DNA of 64,000 bases, taken from contig CM055098.1 in NCBI GenBank assembly GCA_029204225.1, forward strand, positions 10,040,746-10,104,745, read 5' to 3'. A program made the position numbers and the translations under genes. Source of the stretch: Diphasiastrum complanatum (taxonomy: Eukaryota > Streptophyta > Lycopodiopsida > Lycopodiales > Lycopodiaceae). This document shows, in pieces, positions 40,601 to 54,100 of the stretch; positions within the stretch are counted from its first letter, which is position 1, and each line of letters begins with the position of its first letter. Below the pieces are notes generated by a model that worked only from the letters and a program-made list of their open reading frames with translations, was not told where the DNA came from and did no database searches.

Positions 40601-43600
40601 ACCAATATATCATGAATAAAATTGACGACAAACTTGCCCATATAGTCTCGCAAGACATCGTTCATGAGCATCATGAACGTGGCTGGGGCATTGGTTAACC
40701 CAAATCCACTTTTGAGATCTATCTTACTGAAAATGGTTGCACCTTGCAACGCATCCAGTAGATCATCAATCCTGGGCATCGGATACCTGTGCTTTACAGT
40801 GATCTTATTCAATCCCCTGTAATCTACACACATCCGGAAACTACCATCTTTTTTCTTAACAAGTAAAAGCGGGGTAGGTTTAATATCTTTGTCTTTTGGA
40901 TAGGGTGGAGGTAACATAGGACGAACAACAAAAAACGGATAAGGCGGAGCATACTGCGAGGATGATGCATAACCACTAGCTACCATCATCGCTCGAGCGC
41001 ATCTCTGCGACGGTCTTTTCCACGCTATCTATGCGAGCTTGCACAGAAGGGGAAGTACCAGCAGGCGAACGAGCAGCCACTGTAGGCAGATTATGGGCAG
41101 GACTAAGCACAGGGCTGGGTGGTGGTGATGGGAGAGCGACAGGTGGACTTAGCAGAATATCAACTTTATCTTCCTCCATTATGTAATAAAATAGAGATAA
41201 CTCAAAATCAAGCTAGGAATGGCACTTATTGAAACACACTCAAAGAAACAAAAATTTGACCCAAAACTTTTCAACAAGTAAAACCCAAACAACAATAAAT
41301 GAAGGGAAGGATTGAGTGCTCCCTGTATGCTGGAATAGGTACTTCCTTCAAATAGCTTCAAACCAGCTCTAGACAGCTGCTTCCAGAATTTGGATGTTTG
41401 AAGATCCTGAAATCAGCGCTGGAACAGTCAGGAATGGATGCTAAATCGGTGCTAGAGCAGCGCTCCAGTTCCCCACAAAATTGAGTATTGATGTGTCCTT
41501 AGATCAGCGCTGGTCAGGCTTTCAAAAAGCTTCTTTCTGGCCACCATTCTCTCTTTCCAGCAATAAGATAGGCTGTAGGAGGGCGCTAGATCAATGCTAG
41601 AACAACACTCCCACTTCTGCCACGTTTTGGATATTTGTGTGTGCTCAAGCAGCGCTGGAACAGCTGCAAAAATGCTCTAGATCAGCGCTCCACTCTCTTC
41701 CCAATTCAGATGTTGATAAATCTTTTCAACAACGCCGACGGTCAAGACACACCGCATCTCTGACAGCTTGTCAGGCCGCCACACCGGGTCACTGCTTGTG
41801 ACGCACCGGTCCCAACTTGGGACAGATGTCCTCGTCGGTCACCAACCCTTGCCAACACTAGGCCTCAGGCCCTTTGGTAACCGGCCGTGCCGAGGTCATG
41901 ATGGAGTCGTAACTGGACTCTAACACCGGTCCCAGCCTTTGCTGCATAGATTATGATCAGGAATGCCTCTCTCTAGGCTCACTTATCCAAAATCCTCAAG
42001 CACCCCTTAACCCTGACCCTTCCTAAATCTCGACACATGGCCAACTCCATGCACTGTCGACACTTGCCACTTGGCAGTACCCTGACACATAGGCAAGTTA
42101 GTAGGCTGACATGTGTCACTCATCCATTGGACCAAGTGTCCCAGTGAACATGTGACACGTGTCATGTTTGACGGTCAACCCTGACATGTGTCACTCATTC
42201 ACTGGACCAAGTGTCCCAGTGAGCATATGACATGTGTCATGTTGACTAGTCAACTCCTACTTTTTAGGAGGTCAGTCCAGCCACTCCGAATTAATGACCC
42301 AGTACCCTATACCCAAGCAACATGCAACTCTGAGGCTCAGAAACATCATTAACAGCTTTATTTACATTTCAGTTACACGGGTCACCACAGGTACATGTAT
42401 AAGTAAAAATAGTAAACAACCGGGACAGGGAGTAAAAGCTATAACACAAGGACTACTTGAGCCTAACATAACTAGGAACGAGGCAATATGAAACCTTGAC
42501 ATGCAATTGACATGCAAGTAGACATGAAAAACCAGCAAGCTATGGATCCTTAATTTTGATCCTAGTTCAAGTCTATGTGAACTCTACTCAATGCTAAATC
42601 AATGAATCAAAATGGAAATGAATTCTACTTGCTGGCCACTCCAATCAGCAGGATCAGATCTGGAAAATCAGATTCTAATCATCCTCTAATTGGCCTTTAA
42701 TCACTATTAGTGATGGCACCCTTCTAATAGAAAACAAATGCTTTTGATTTCATCAATTTCTGATGAGTATTCAAGGAGGAAAAATGGAATTTACAGATCT
42801 GAGGCAACGCCCAGTCAACAATGATTAGTGGCTGTTCTGGCTCCAAATGTGCAACCAATGAGGGTTGAAGTGGTATGGCTGGCCTCCTACAAACAATCTG
42901 CACTTGATTCCACCAAAATTGGATGAGTAATGATGGAGATCCACCAGAATTCAGATCTGTCCCTGCAGCGAGTTCCTACACACAGAAAATGGAGAATAAA
43001 GTAAGAAGACACAAAACATAATGAAGATGGAAAAAAGTTTCAGATCCCTCTCTCACGATACTCGTAGAGGGTGATTGCCTCTATTACTTTGTGAATGTAC
43101 AATGGTTTGGCATGCAAATGCCAAGTGTCTAATTCCTATGCATGTATTTGCATGCCACTTGCATGTCACATGCATGCCACATCTAGGTGGAAATTTAACT
43201 AGTACTCCCCCATGCACATGTGCATGGGGTCTACCAAACTCTCTGCAACTACACAAACACATCCATAGATGCACTTTGACTTCCTGGACATCCAGCTTGC
43301 ATCTATATAGGTGATTACTTGTACGCTTTTGTCATGGGAAAAATGAAGTCCCTAGTTTATAGTATGCTTGAGATATTTCAAAACATGTTGTGCTAACTTC
43401 CAATATTGCAAACTTGGATTAGAATTGAATTGACAAAGGCTGAAAACTGGAAAAGCTATTTCAGGCCTACTCCATGTTGCTAGATATATAAGGGAACCAA
43501 TTAGATGTTGATAGGGAATGAGGGCCATCTGCTCCTTTTCCTCTTCGGTTGTAGGACAATCATCCTTTGATAATATGGTTCCTATAGGCATAGGAACCAT

Positions 43601-45130
43601 TTTCCCTTTACAATCCTGCATGTTAAACTTGTCAAGAAGCTTTGAAGTTTGAAATATAGAGAGATTGATGTAGGAAATAATTAGAATTTTCATTTTCGAT
43701 TTGCACACCAAGGTAAACTTTGGCTTCTCCCATATCTGCAATTTCGAATATGGAGGATATTTGCTTCTTTACTATCTCCATGTCTTTTATGGACTCAGTA
43801 GCAATCAATGTGTCATCAACATAAACTCCAGTGATTACAATTTCCCCATTAAGGTACTTTGTGTAAACATTTGGATCAGCACTAATAGGTGTAAAACCAA
43901 GAAACTTCAAACCGTCATCTTTCTTTTGGAACCAAGCCCTTGCTGATTGCTTTAGGCCATAGATGCTCCCCCTCAAAGAGCAAACATGATTAGGAAATTC
44001 ATGGGAAATAAATCCCTCGGGTTGCTCCATGTATAGCTCTTCTTCTAACTCTCCATAAAGGTAGGCTGTTTTTTCCTCCACTAAGTGGACAATCAAATTA
44101 TGTTGAGCTGCAAATGCAAAAATATATCTCACACTAGAATGTTTGATAACCGGGGAAAAAGTTTCAGAGTAGTCTATACCATATTTTTGTGTAAAGCCTT
44201 TTGCCACCAATCGAGCTTTATATCGATTGATCTTGCCATCTGGTCCAAACTTGTATCGAAATATCCATTTGCATTTAATTGCCTTCCTTCCCTTTGGTAG
44301 AGGTTTGAGATCCCATACCTTTCTTCGATGCATGGAATCTATCTCATCTTCCATGGCTTGCAACCATTTGTCCTCTTCCTTTCCTTCTATGTATTTACTC
44401 TTGTTCTTGTTGAGGCTAATTGAAATGCATGTTTTTTTGGATAGCTTGCGATCTCCCTGTTGATATATTCATTCCTTTGGCACTCTTTTCTCTCAAGTGG
44501 CATATTAGTGCTTTTACATTCCCCTCAACTTGGTGTATATGTAGCCATGTTGGGATGTATTTGACTATTAGCTTTGGTATCTTCATGTGGCACTGCTAGT
44601 CCATTCGGCCAGCATGGCACTTCTTCATATGTCGTGGAGTTTATTGGTATATTCTAGCCTAGGCCTTCCATTATGCATTATAATTTTCTTAGCATATTGT
44701 TGTATAGACTCTTGTTGTTGGTATTGGACATCAATGTCCTTAATCCATGCATTACTCATGAACGACTTCTACATGGCTTGGATAAGGTAATTGTTCCTTT
44801 TCGGAGATGTCATTGGACCATATACTCGACAATGTATCTGGCTCTATTCCATGATTATGCCCTGGTGCTTTATATTGATGCTAATCTTTGACATTCGTGT
44901 GTGATGTGATGTGTTTGGGATGCACTCCTATGTGGGTTCCCATACCATTGATGTGAGATGCCTTTAGCACTCTTGGCCCAACGTAGTCCTGTTTGTCTTG
45001 CGTGCAAGCGCAAGGTATTATAGCGTTTTGCTTAAAGTTTATTTGGCACACCTCTATTTTTTTCTTTTTTATTGTATTGAATTTGTGTTTGATTGTTTTG
45101 GGGTTTTATTAATTGATGGGTTCAAGAAAA

Positions 45131-45161
<31 letters not shown>

Positions 45162-48100
45162 CCGCATGTTGGCCCCCTTGTTACTTGTGGTTAGGCTTGT
45201 GTGTTGCAATGTGCAAGGCCTCTTTGACTTCCAAAAGGCAATTTCTTTTTACAAAATGTTAGTTGGAGGTCATTTTTGTGGATGTTTCTTCAAAGTAGAA
45301 AGTTGAACAAATAGGTCAAATCTCATTCGAAAACTTAAATTTTAAAAATCCTTTGATAATTTGTCAAAATACATGTTTTGAAGTTTCTATACCAGTCTAT
45401 ACTTTTCATTTGAAAAGCACAAAATGAAATAGCATATCAAGATGAATGTCATAAAAAAAAATGATACCCTTCTTTTACAAAGGAACTTCATTTAGAAATG
45501 AAGGTATGATCTTCAAATCCCAAGCCTTATTGTAGTGTGCGGCCTCTTGTGTGAACACTACATATTTAGAACGAGCCTTAACTTCCTACACATATGCTTA
45601 GAGAGGTATTCCAAACATAGGCAAGGCATCTTGTGATCTTCTTTGATCACCTTGTTCTGACATACATTGGCAGAGGTTTCTTGTTGGTTCATGGTAGTAA
45701 CATTCAAAATTGACATGCATGTACCATGAACACACTGATGGCATGTTCTAGGCCACGATACCCCTGATACTTATGTCCCAAGATTAGAGGCATGGTGGCG
45801 TCCGTTCAAAGATATACTTCACAATGGCATTTTGGGGCCATCGGTGTATTGGCATGGATTACAAGCATTCATACATGTCTAATTGTAAGCATTTATATTG
45901 TAGCAATGGCGCCGTACTGTTCATATTGAGACCTTTCTTTGGCATTTTTGGTCCATACCATTGGCTTGGTAAATATTCATTGTTGCGATTAGCTATGTGA
46001 CATCGACAACATTGCTTGCATATGCATTATTTCAATTTTTATTTTTGGGAACTACACCAGTTCGTATCTGTTGTTTTCTGTATATGCATCTTTTTTACTT
46101 ATTGCCAACATTGAGGAAGACATCTTTGCTGGTTGGGAAGTGTTATGAACATACAGATGAGAATCATGTCCCAATTGATAATGTTAGGATCGCATTTATC
46201 TCTTTTTAACCATTTGCTTTCCAATACCTTCTAGAGTCTCACTGTTTGTCTTTGTTGGATGTGCCAATCCTGATATGATAGCTTCCTAGAAGGTTCCCTA
46301 CTAGCCTCTAAATTAGTGTAAGGTAAAGAGGCACCCCTTCTCCCGAAGTTACGGGGCTATTTTGCCGAGTTCCTTTAGACTCTCTACCAGTCATTCTGAG
46401 GTTTTGATTCTAATGTTTATGATTGTTGGTGCTTAGCATTTTTCCTTTGTAGGAGGCCTTGCACACTAGAGTTTTGTTAGTTATATGGTGTTCTTTGTAG
46501 AAAAGCACTATATGATCAACATATACATTCATTGTGCTCCTTGTGATGCCTTACCAGTGATGTAGTTGATGCCTTACCAGCGATATAGTTGATGGTCTAA
46601 TATTTTTTGGTACGACTTCATATAGTGGAAGATTGCGCACCTCTTTTCTGTATGTTTAGGTATTGTCCTTGACTTACTTCAATAATTTGTTTGTTAAGAC
46701 TTCCACTATGGGTAGAGAAAGCACGTGGACTAGAACTACTCAATTTATAGGAAACAAACCAAAGATTTTTGAATCAAGTGAATCTTCCCATGTTTGTGGC
46801 ATCAATCCCAATATATTTCATGGATTGTTTCACATAAGTGATCCAGATGAGAAATCGAGAATATTAAACGGTTTTACAATCTTTTGATTGTGAAAGAAAG
46901 AATGAGGAGCTCTGTAGAGAGCTAGGCTTCAAGCTTGCTAATTATCTCGCAGTTGCATTTGTGCAAGTGCATTGGTTAAGTAGGATGAAAAGCATATGCA
47001 CTCTTCTTAAACATAGGAAACCAGTATAGCATGTTATAGACTCACTGTGGTGGCAAATGAGATGTCAAAATCTTAGGAGTGACATTGTCAAACCATCTCA
47101 AACGGGGGAGGGTTCTTAATTGTGTTTAAATGAGCATTGTGGTTCCTTTTTAAGTATGCACGTTTAAGTTTCTCACATGTAAACTACTCCTTTTTGAAAT
47201 CTTTTGTTGTTTAATATATGAGATGCAGGGAGGAGTACTATGCTTGGGGACTACATCAGGTTGCCAAAGCAGTCAGCTTTCTAAACAACGATTGCAAGCT
47301 TGTAAGTATTTCCATTTTCAGCTTATAGGTTGAGTATTAAGAAGGTTGCATTTATCTACATGCATGCATACAGTTATGTTGATTTTTGTTGAGTGCAAAT
47401 GCATCTTTAAAGCTCACAATTCATGCATACATATACCAAGTATTATGACTCGTAATACATATAGATGACTTGCATATGGATCAACAACATGTGCACACTT
47501 ACTTCTGCAACCATGAAGCTTTTATACGAAGTTTTCAAAAACCTCAAATAGGATCTGATCTAGTGAGTGACTTACATCAAATGATGTCTATAACATTTGT
47601 ACAATATATTTAGCTAATTTGTAGGGATATGCTAAATCCATATTTGAATGCAATGTTCATGTACAAATATATCAAATTATTGTTTCTGAGATAGAAAGAA
47701 ATGCATCCATAGAAATGAAGACTATTTTGCTCAAACATACCTCCTGCGAAGAAAATATAGCCAATGACAAGCTAAAAGAGTTGGAATATCGATTTGGGAA
47801 ATTTCAAGAAAGAAATGGCCTTCGACTAGGATGGTAAGAGAGCCATATGGAAAGAACGCAACATCTTCCTTGTTGACAGAGACAGCGTCAACAAACTTAT
47901 CAAGTGAGAGACTAAGGGAGACAAAAGTCCCAAATATTTGTGTAAGAGGCCTTTCCATAATGACATCGGCCTTGGGGGAGGCAATTGAAGGTTCCACACA
48001 TAGCAATCCTTGTGTTGGTTTGGAGAGAGCTTGTTGCCTTTGTCAGAAAATAAGATGAGATGAGTTATAAATAACCCTGATTGAATTGACAAAGAATAGA

Positions 48101-51100
48101 TGCGGAAGATCAATTCAATCTACTAGGCAAGTGGGTATTGACTCACTACTAAAATGACAGAACGTGTCCAAATGTTTGTAGAGGGTTGAAAATAAGGTAA
48201 GAGTAAATTTCCATCCAAACCTAAAAGCATTCCAAACGTCTTCTTTAACCTTTATCAAAAAATGTCTAAAAGTTCCCGAAAAAAAGTTCTAATAGGGAAA
48301 CAAACTGGCTCAATGTACCGATTGTAGACTCAATGTTGGGTCAAGTACAAATCATAGCCTGCATCGAAGAATGAACAATAGAATGATATGGGTATATTTT
48401 CATTTGCTCTGTCTCCATTACTGTTTGAGGACATTGGTCTTTTAGCAACTTCAGCTCTGGATCCATTAGTGAATGTGCTGATTTACAACTAGTCAAACCA
48501 TATGTGCAAAGCAAATTTTGTGTTGGAATTAATCTTATTGCTGCTCACTGGTTTAATCCTCCAAGGACTTCTTCTGATCTGTATATACTCATTTTTCCAC
48601 AAGAAGTTTTGCAGAAATATATTGTTATTCAAATGGTCTGCAATTATATAGGCAAATTCTGACAGTCTGCAGACTGCATGCAAATTTGCACAGAGTAAAG
48701 AAGGAGCTAAAGAAGTTTTAATTTTTTTTCAGACAAAAATTTGGACATATTTGAAGCCTGTCAGAGGGTGCTTAAAATGTTCGAACAAGACCTGAACATG
48801 TTAAAATTCAGATGATATTCAAACAAAATTTAAAGATGCTTGAACAATTTGGATTTGAGCAGTTGATGCAGCCTAATTTTTAATTTTCCATAATACCACT
48901 CAAAATGCATAATTTTCTCTTCTGCTTGATATGTTGCTGGTGTTACCACGATCATGAATTTTGTAGCTTAAAGTAACCATTGTCAGTTATGTGACTATAG
49001 TACTGTACACTGCTACACCTGCTTTCACGACTGGTTTAGCTTAAAGCAATCCTTGCAAATGATGTATTAGTGTAAACACATTGTTTACAAGATTAGATTA
49101 CTTACAGAGAGATCAACATAGTTGTGAATCTATCTGAGAGGTAGAGATCAACAGCATATAGTGAGCTCAGTAAAGCACTGCAATGCTTGATTGTTCATGC
49201 ATAGTACTGAAGAAAGCATACCTTTCATTCAGGATTTAATGATCTGATGTGCACTTCTAAGTAGTTTCAATATATAGATTCATTTGTTGCATATACTTTT
49301 AGGATTTGATTCTTTTTTTTGTCATTGTGTGAGTGTGTATTGCATGCTTGCTTCATACCTTTCTAAATCAGAACAAAGAATGCATTCGCATCCCTCACGG
49401 TTGTCTCAGGACCTAAGTATGATATCTAACAGAAGATAAAAGCTATGGTAATGAGCTGACATGCAATTATCAAATCATTCAAAATAGTCAGATTGATTCC
49501 CTTTACTGGAATTTCAATGTTCCCTCCTAGTGAGGCAAGCGTTTCCTCCATAGGCTCGTTGAGGGAGCTGTTAGAATCAATGGTTAATCAATTAATTGTA
49601 GAGGCCAGCCTGCGAGCTAGTTCAAAGGCCTATTTCTATTTTTAGTATAAGTCAAAGTTTAAGTTTGGCTAGGTACCTAAGTTAGTACCAATTTTGCTAG
49701 AATAGTATAAAATACTTTTTTATGATTATGCTAACATAGATTGCTATTCTTGAGCTTAGTAATTAGCATAACTGCTTTTACCACATGGTATAGTAGGCAA
49801 ATAGCTTTTGCCTTAAAAGCAAAGCCAGTCTCTATAAGAGCAGATGGGCACCCTCCTTCATGATCAATTCAATTCAGATCAACTCAGTTCATTGTTCTTG
49901 TGATTCATCTTCTTCCTCTTGAGTTTGGTTATTTTGTGAGTACTAATAAGATTAGTCTACTCCGAGTTTGAGAATCACTCAGATTCTATCATGGTATCAG
50001 AGCAGGGTTCCTAAGATCAGGATCTACGGAAGAAGTTTTTGGTGCAGGTCACATCTGGTGTAGGTCACAGCTGGTGCAGGTTTATCTGAGGGCGGCACCA
50101 GTTGATACAGGCTTTTCCTGAGGGCGGCAGTACCTGAGCAGGCTTTTCCTGAGGGCAACTGTATCTGACCAGGTTCTCCTGAGGGTGGCAGATCTGTTGC
50201 AGGTCATATAGTTGCAGGATACAGCTGAGAGCGGCACATCTGGTGCAGATCACATAGCTACGTGTTATAGCAGGTGCAAGCAGCATCTGAGGGCGGCAAC
50301 AGCTGGTGACAGTTAGTATCTGAGGCAGCAGCGACCAGACAGATCCAGACAGGTAGTACCTGAGGCAGCAAAGACCAGGCCAGGTTTGATTCAGGGCAGG
50401 TGCTAACCGGACAGATCTGATCTGAGGCAACATAGACCAGACCAGGTCTGATTCAGGACAGGTGATAACTGGACAGGCAGTGAGCAGATTTCTACAGGGA
50501 GGCAGAACTGAGGAAGGCAGTATCTGGGACAGACAACAACCAGATGGGCAAGATCTAGACAGGTGATATCCAGGGAAGGCAACAATTGAACAGGTCCTTT
50601 TTTGAGGAAAGCCTAAAAAATTGTCGCATGCAAGATCTGGACAGGTGATATCCAGGGAAGGCAACAATTGGACAGGTCTTTTCTGAGGGAGATATCCTCA
50701 AAAATTGTTGCATGCAATTATATTCTTAGTGGAAAGCCCATCATCTTTGTACGACAACGATGGGGAGCCTTCATGAATCCATTCTTCCAAAATCAAGCAA
50801 GTTAGATGGATCTAACTACAGCTTGTGGAAGTTTAAACTTCAGAATATACTTTAGGACTCAGATTATTGGGAAATTGTCACGGGACAAGAGGTGATGGGT
50901 CACGGTCTTAATGATCAAGATAGAAAGATATCTGAGGAGTGGGTGCAGCGTGCACACCATATCATCAACTTATCCGTGAAGGATAAAGTCATTCCTTTGA
51001 TCAGGAATGTGGTCCGGGCCTAAGGAAGCATGGAATATTGTTAGGAACACATATGAAACGGTGAGTAATTCTCGAGCATTGTTCTTGAATAATAAACTTC

Positions 51101-54100
51101 ATACCTTGAAAATGGAATCAAACCAGGGTGAAGGATCTAAGAGATCAGTTGTCTTCTATAGGGGAAATTGTACTTGATAATACCCTTGTACAAGTTGTTT
51201 TGAATAGCTTAACATTTCAATATCAAAACTTTGTTAGGACACTAAGTTTGAGGGGAAGATCGCCGAAATGGATTGCTACTTCAAGAAGAATCACGAAGAC
51301 AAAACTTGATGTCTAGGGAAGATTTCAAGGAGTTGGGTTTCTGTACCAAGAATCAAGGTAAGAAGGGCAAAAGGGATCAGAAGCAGGAAGGCAAGGACAA
51401 TTCGGAAAAAGGACAGTTCGAAGTCCAATCCAAAGAGAAATGGCAATTGTAACTTTTGTGGTAAATATGGTCACTTTGTGTTTGAGTGCAGGAAAAAGAA
51501 GGCCATCCAGGACAAGAAGAAGTAGGCAGGCAACGTCATTGAAGACGAAGGCAAAAGTGAAGCTGTGGGATGCTATGAGTTATTCTCAGCTTCAACATCA
51601 GAAAACTCTAAAGACTGTTGGTACATTATTCTGACACCACATCGTGAGTGGTTCACACAGTTTGATGACAGTGGTGAATATGCACATGTCAAACTTGGAG
51701 ACAATTCTTTTTATGACATCAAAGGTAGAGGTACAGTAACAAAGGTTACAAAGTTGTGGCCAAAGGATCTTTGGAATGTTGACTTTACAAACTTGATGCG
51801 TCTACATCTCAGATCATCAGGTTTGTGCAGCTTCTGATAGCATGGAGAGCAGGATGTGGCATGAAAGGTTTGGACATTTGAACTGTAAAAGCTTACAGGT
51901 TCTAAAAGACAATAATATGGTAATAGGATTACCTAATATTGTATTTTCGTTAAAAATCTGTGAAGGATGTGTTATGGGTAAGCATCATCGTATGCAGTTT
52001 CCTAAGGATGGAGCATATAGCACCAAGGAGATCTTGGAGCTTGTTCATACAGACTTATGTGGTCCCATGCAGACTTAAGAATATCCTACCTCATGGTATT
52101 TGTGGATGATTTTTCCAGGAAAGTATGGATATACTTGCTTAAGTATAAAAGTCAAGCTTTTAAGTTCTTTACTCAGTTCAAATCACTTGTTGAGAAGCAA
52201 ACAAGAAAGCAAATAAAGATTCTACGTTCAGATAAGGGAGGTGAGTTCATATCTACAGAGTTCCAGGAATTCTGCAAAGAACATGGAATCAAAAGACAAT
52301 TTGCTTCGATAGATACACCACAACATAATGGAGTAGCCGAGAGAAAGAACAGGTCCATTGTGGAGAGTGCTCGAGCATGCTACGAGGTAAGAACCTCAAG
52401 AATCATTTGTGGGGCGAAGCAGGTTGTACAACAGTTTACTTACTTAACAGAAGTCCTACAAAAGCAGTTCTCAATCGAACTCTAGAAGAAGATTTCACAG
52501 GTATAAAACCTAAAGTGGATCATCTACGAGTTTTTGGTTGTATTGCATATGCTCATGTTCCTAAAGATCATCATCAAAAACTTGATTCAAAGGCAATCAA
52601 GTGTTTATTCCTTTGATGAGGAAGAGAAGGCATATCGCCTTTATAATCTTACCAATAGGAAGGTGATTATGAGCAGGGATGTTGTGTTCGAAGAAAATGA
52701 GTCTTCTAACCAAGAAGATCATGAGGAAGATGTATTTTCTCCTACAACAAAAATTCTGGTTATAGATGATGTTCAGGAAGATACAGGTCCATGTGATACA
52801 GCTTCTACACAAATTGAACCAAGGGTGAGTACACAGGTGGATCTTGATAAACATAAGGAAAGGTCAAGAGTATTTGATACATATTCTCCTTCTACGTCAC
52901 CTACAAAGAATTACCAAGATGGTATTGTGAGACTATACAAGATAGTCAAATGTTGGATGAGGGAGAATCAAGTCAACAAGGAGCTAAGAGATTGACATGA
53001 TCAAGTGGAAACTATTGTGAAGCTAGTGAAGAAACGCATTATGCATTTATGGCTTCAGTATTGGATTATGAGGATCGTTTATTTTATGAAGATGTTGCAA
53101 AGGAACAAGTTTGGAAGACAACCATGGATGAGGAGTATAGTTCTATTATGAAAAACGAGACATGGGATCTTGTTAAACTTCCAGCAGATAAGAAACCAAT
53201 TGGTTGCAAGTGGATTTATAGAACCAAGTTTAAGTCTGATGGTTCTATAGATAAGTATAAAGCCGGTTGATCTACTGTGACACCAATGATCAAGTTGCAG
53301 ATATCTTCACAAAAGGACTTGGTCGTGAAAAGTTTGAGACGTTCAGGACACTCCTAGGTGTAATTGATAATCAATTAAGGGGGAGTGTTAGAATTAATGG
53401 TTAATTAATTGATTGTAGAGGCCAGCCTGCAAGCTAATTCAAAGGCCTATTTCTATGTTTAGTATAAGTCAAAGTCTAAGTTTGGCTAGGTACCTAAGTT
53501 AGTACCAATTTTGCTAGAATAGTATAGAATACTATTTTATGATTATGCTAACATAGATTGCTATTCTTGAGACTTAGTAATTAGCATAACTGCTTGTACC
53601 ACATGGTATAGTAAGCAAATAGCTTTTGCGTTAAAGCAAAGCCAGTCTCTATAAGAGCAGATGGGCGCCCTCCTTCATGATCAATTCAATTCAGGTCAAC
53701 TCAGTTCATTGTTCTTGTGATTCATCTTCTTCCTCTTGAGTTTGGTTATTTTGTGAGTACTAATAAGATTAGTCTACTCCGAGTTTGAGAATCACTCAGA
53801 TTCTATCAGGAGCTCCCTTTTGATGAGCATAACCCTATCCCTAGCATTCTGTTATATCTTTGTTCACTAATGTGAATAAGTTTATTGTCAGGATCTTGTT
53901 GAATCTGAATTCCAAGACAATAATGTGCAGCTCCTAAGTCTTCAATATCAAATTCAGATGATAGTCTGTCTTTAACGTCTTCAACAAGGAAGAGGGTGAT
54001 GATAATGAAAGATGACTCAATTGCCTTATAATAGACATTGGAATCTACAACACTTGAAAAGAAATTTCAATCAAGAAAGAAGGTGTTGATCTTGTGGAAC

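Larger units (their letters stand above)
49564..53813 (+). mobile_element. Ty1/copia element with paired 423-bp LTRs and 5-bp target duplication
   Basis: The 5' LTR is 49569-49991 and the 3' LTR 53386-53808, both 423 bp and TG...CA. PBS is at 49992-50003, PPT at 53377-53385. The target duplication GGAGC lies at 49564-49568 and 53809-53813. The interior runs in copia order but lacks most of RT and RNase H through one clean deletion near 53268. It sits in an older minus-strand copia remnant. It is structurally complete at its ends but coding-defective. Confidence 0.93.

Noticed and set aside
47731-48006. 91-residue minus-strand ORF as a gene
   Set aside because: No start context, splice signals or recognisable motif; length is within chance for this sequence.
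50065-50667. 200-residue minus-strand open frame with Cys/Pro-rich text
   Set aside because: It mirrors the repeated G-rich phrases of the copia leader on the other strand; no start context or family.
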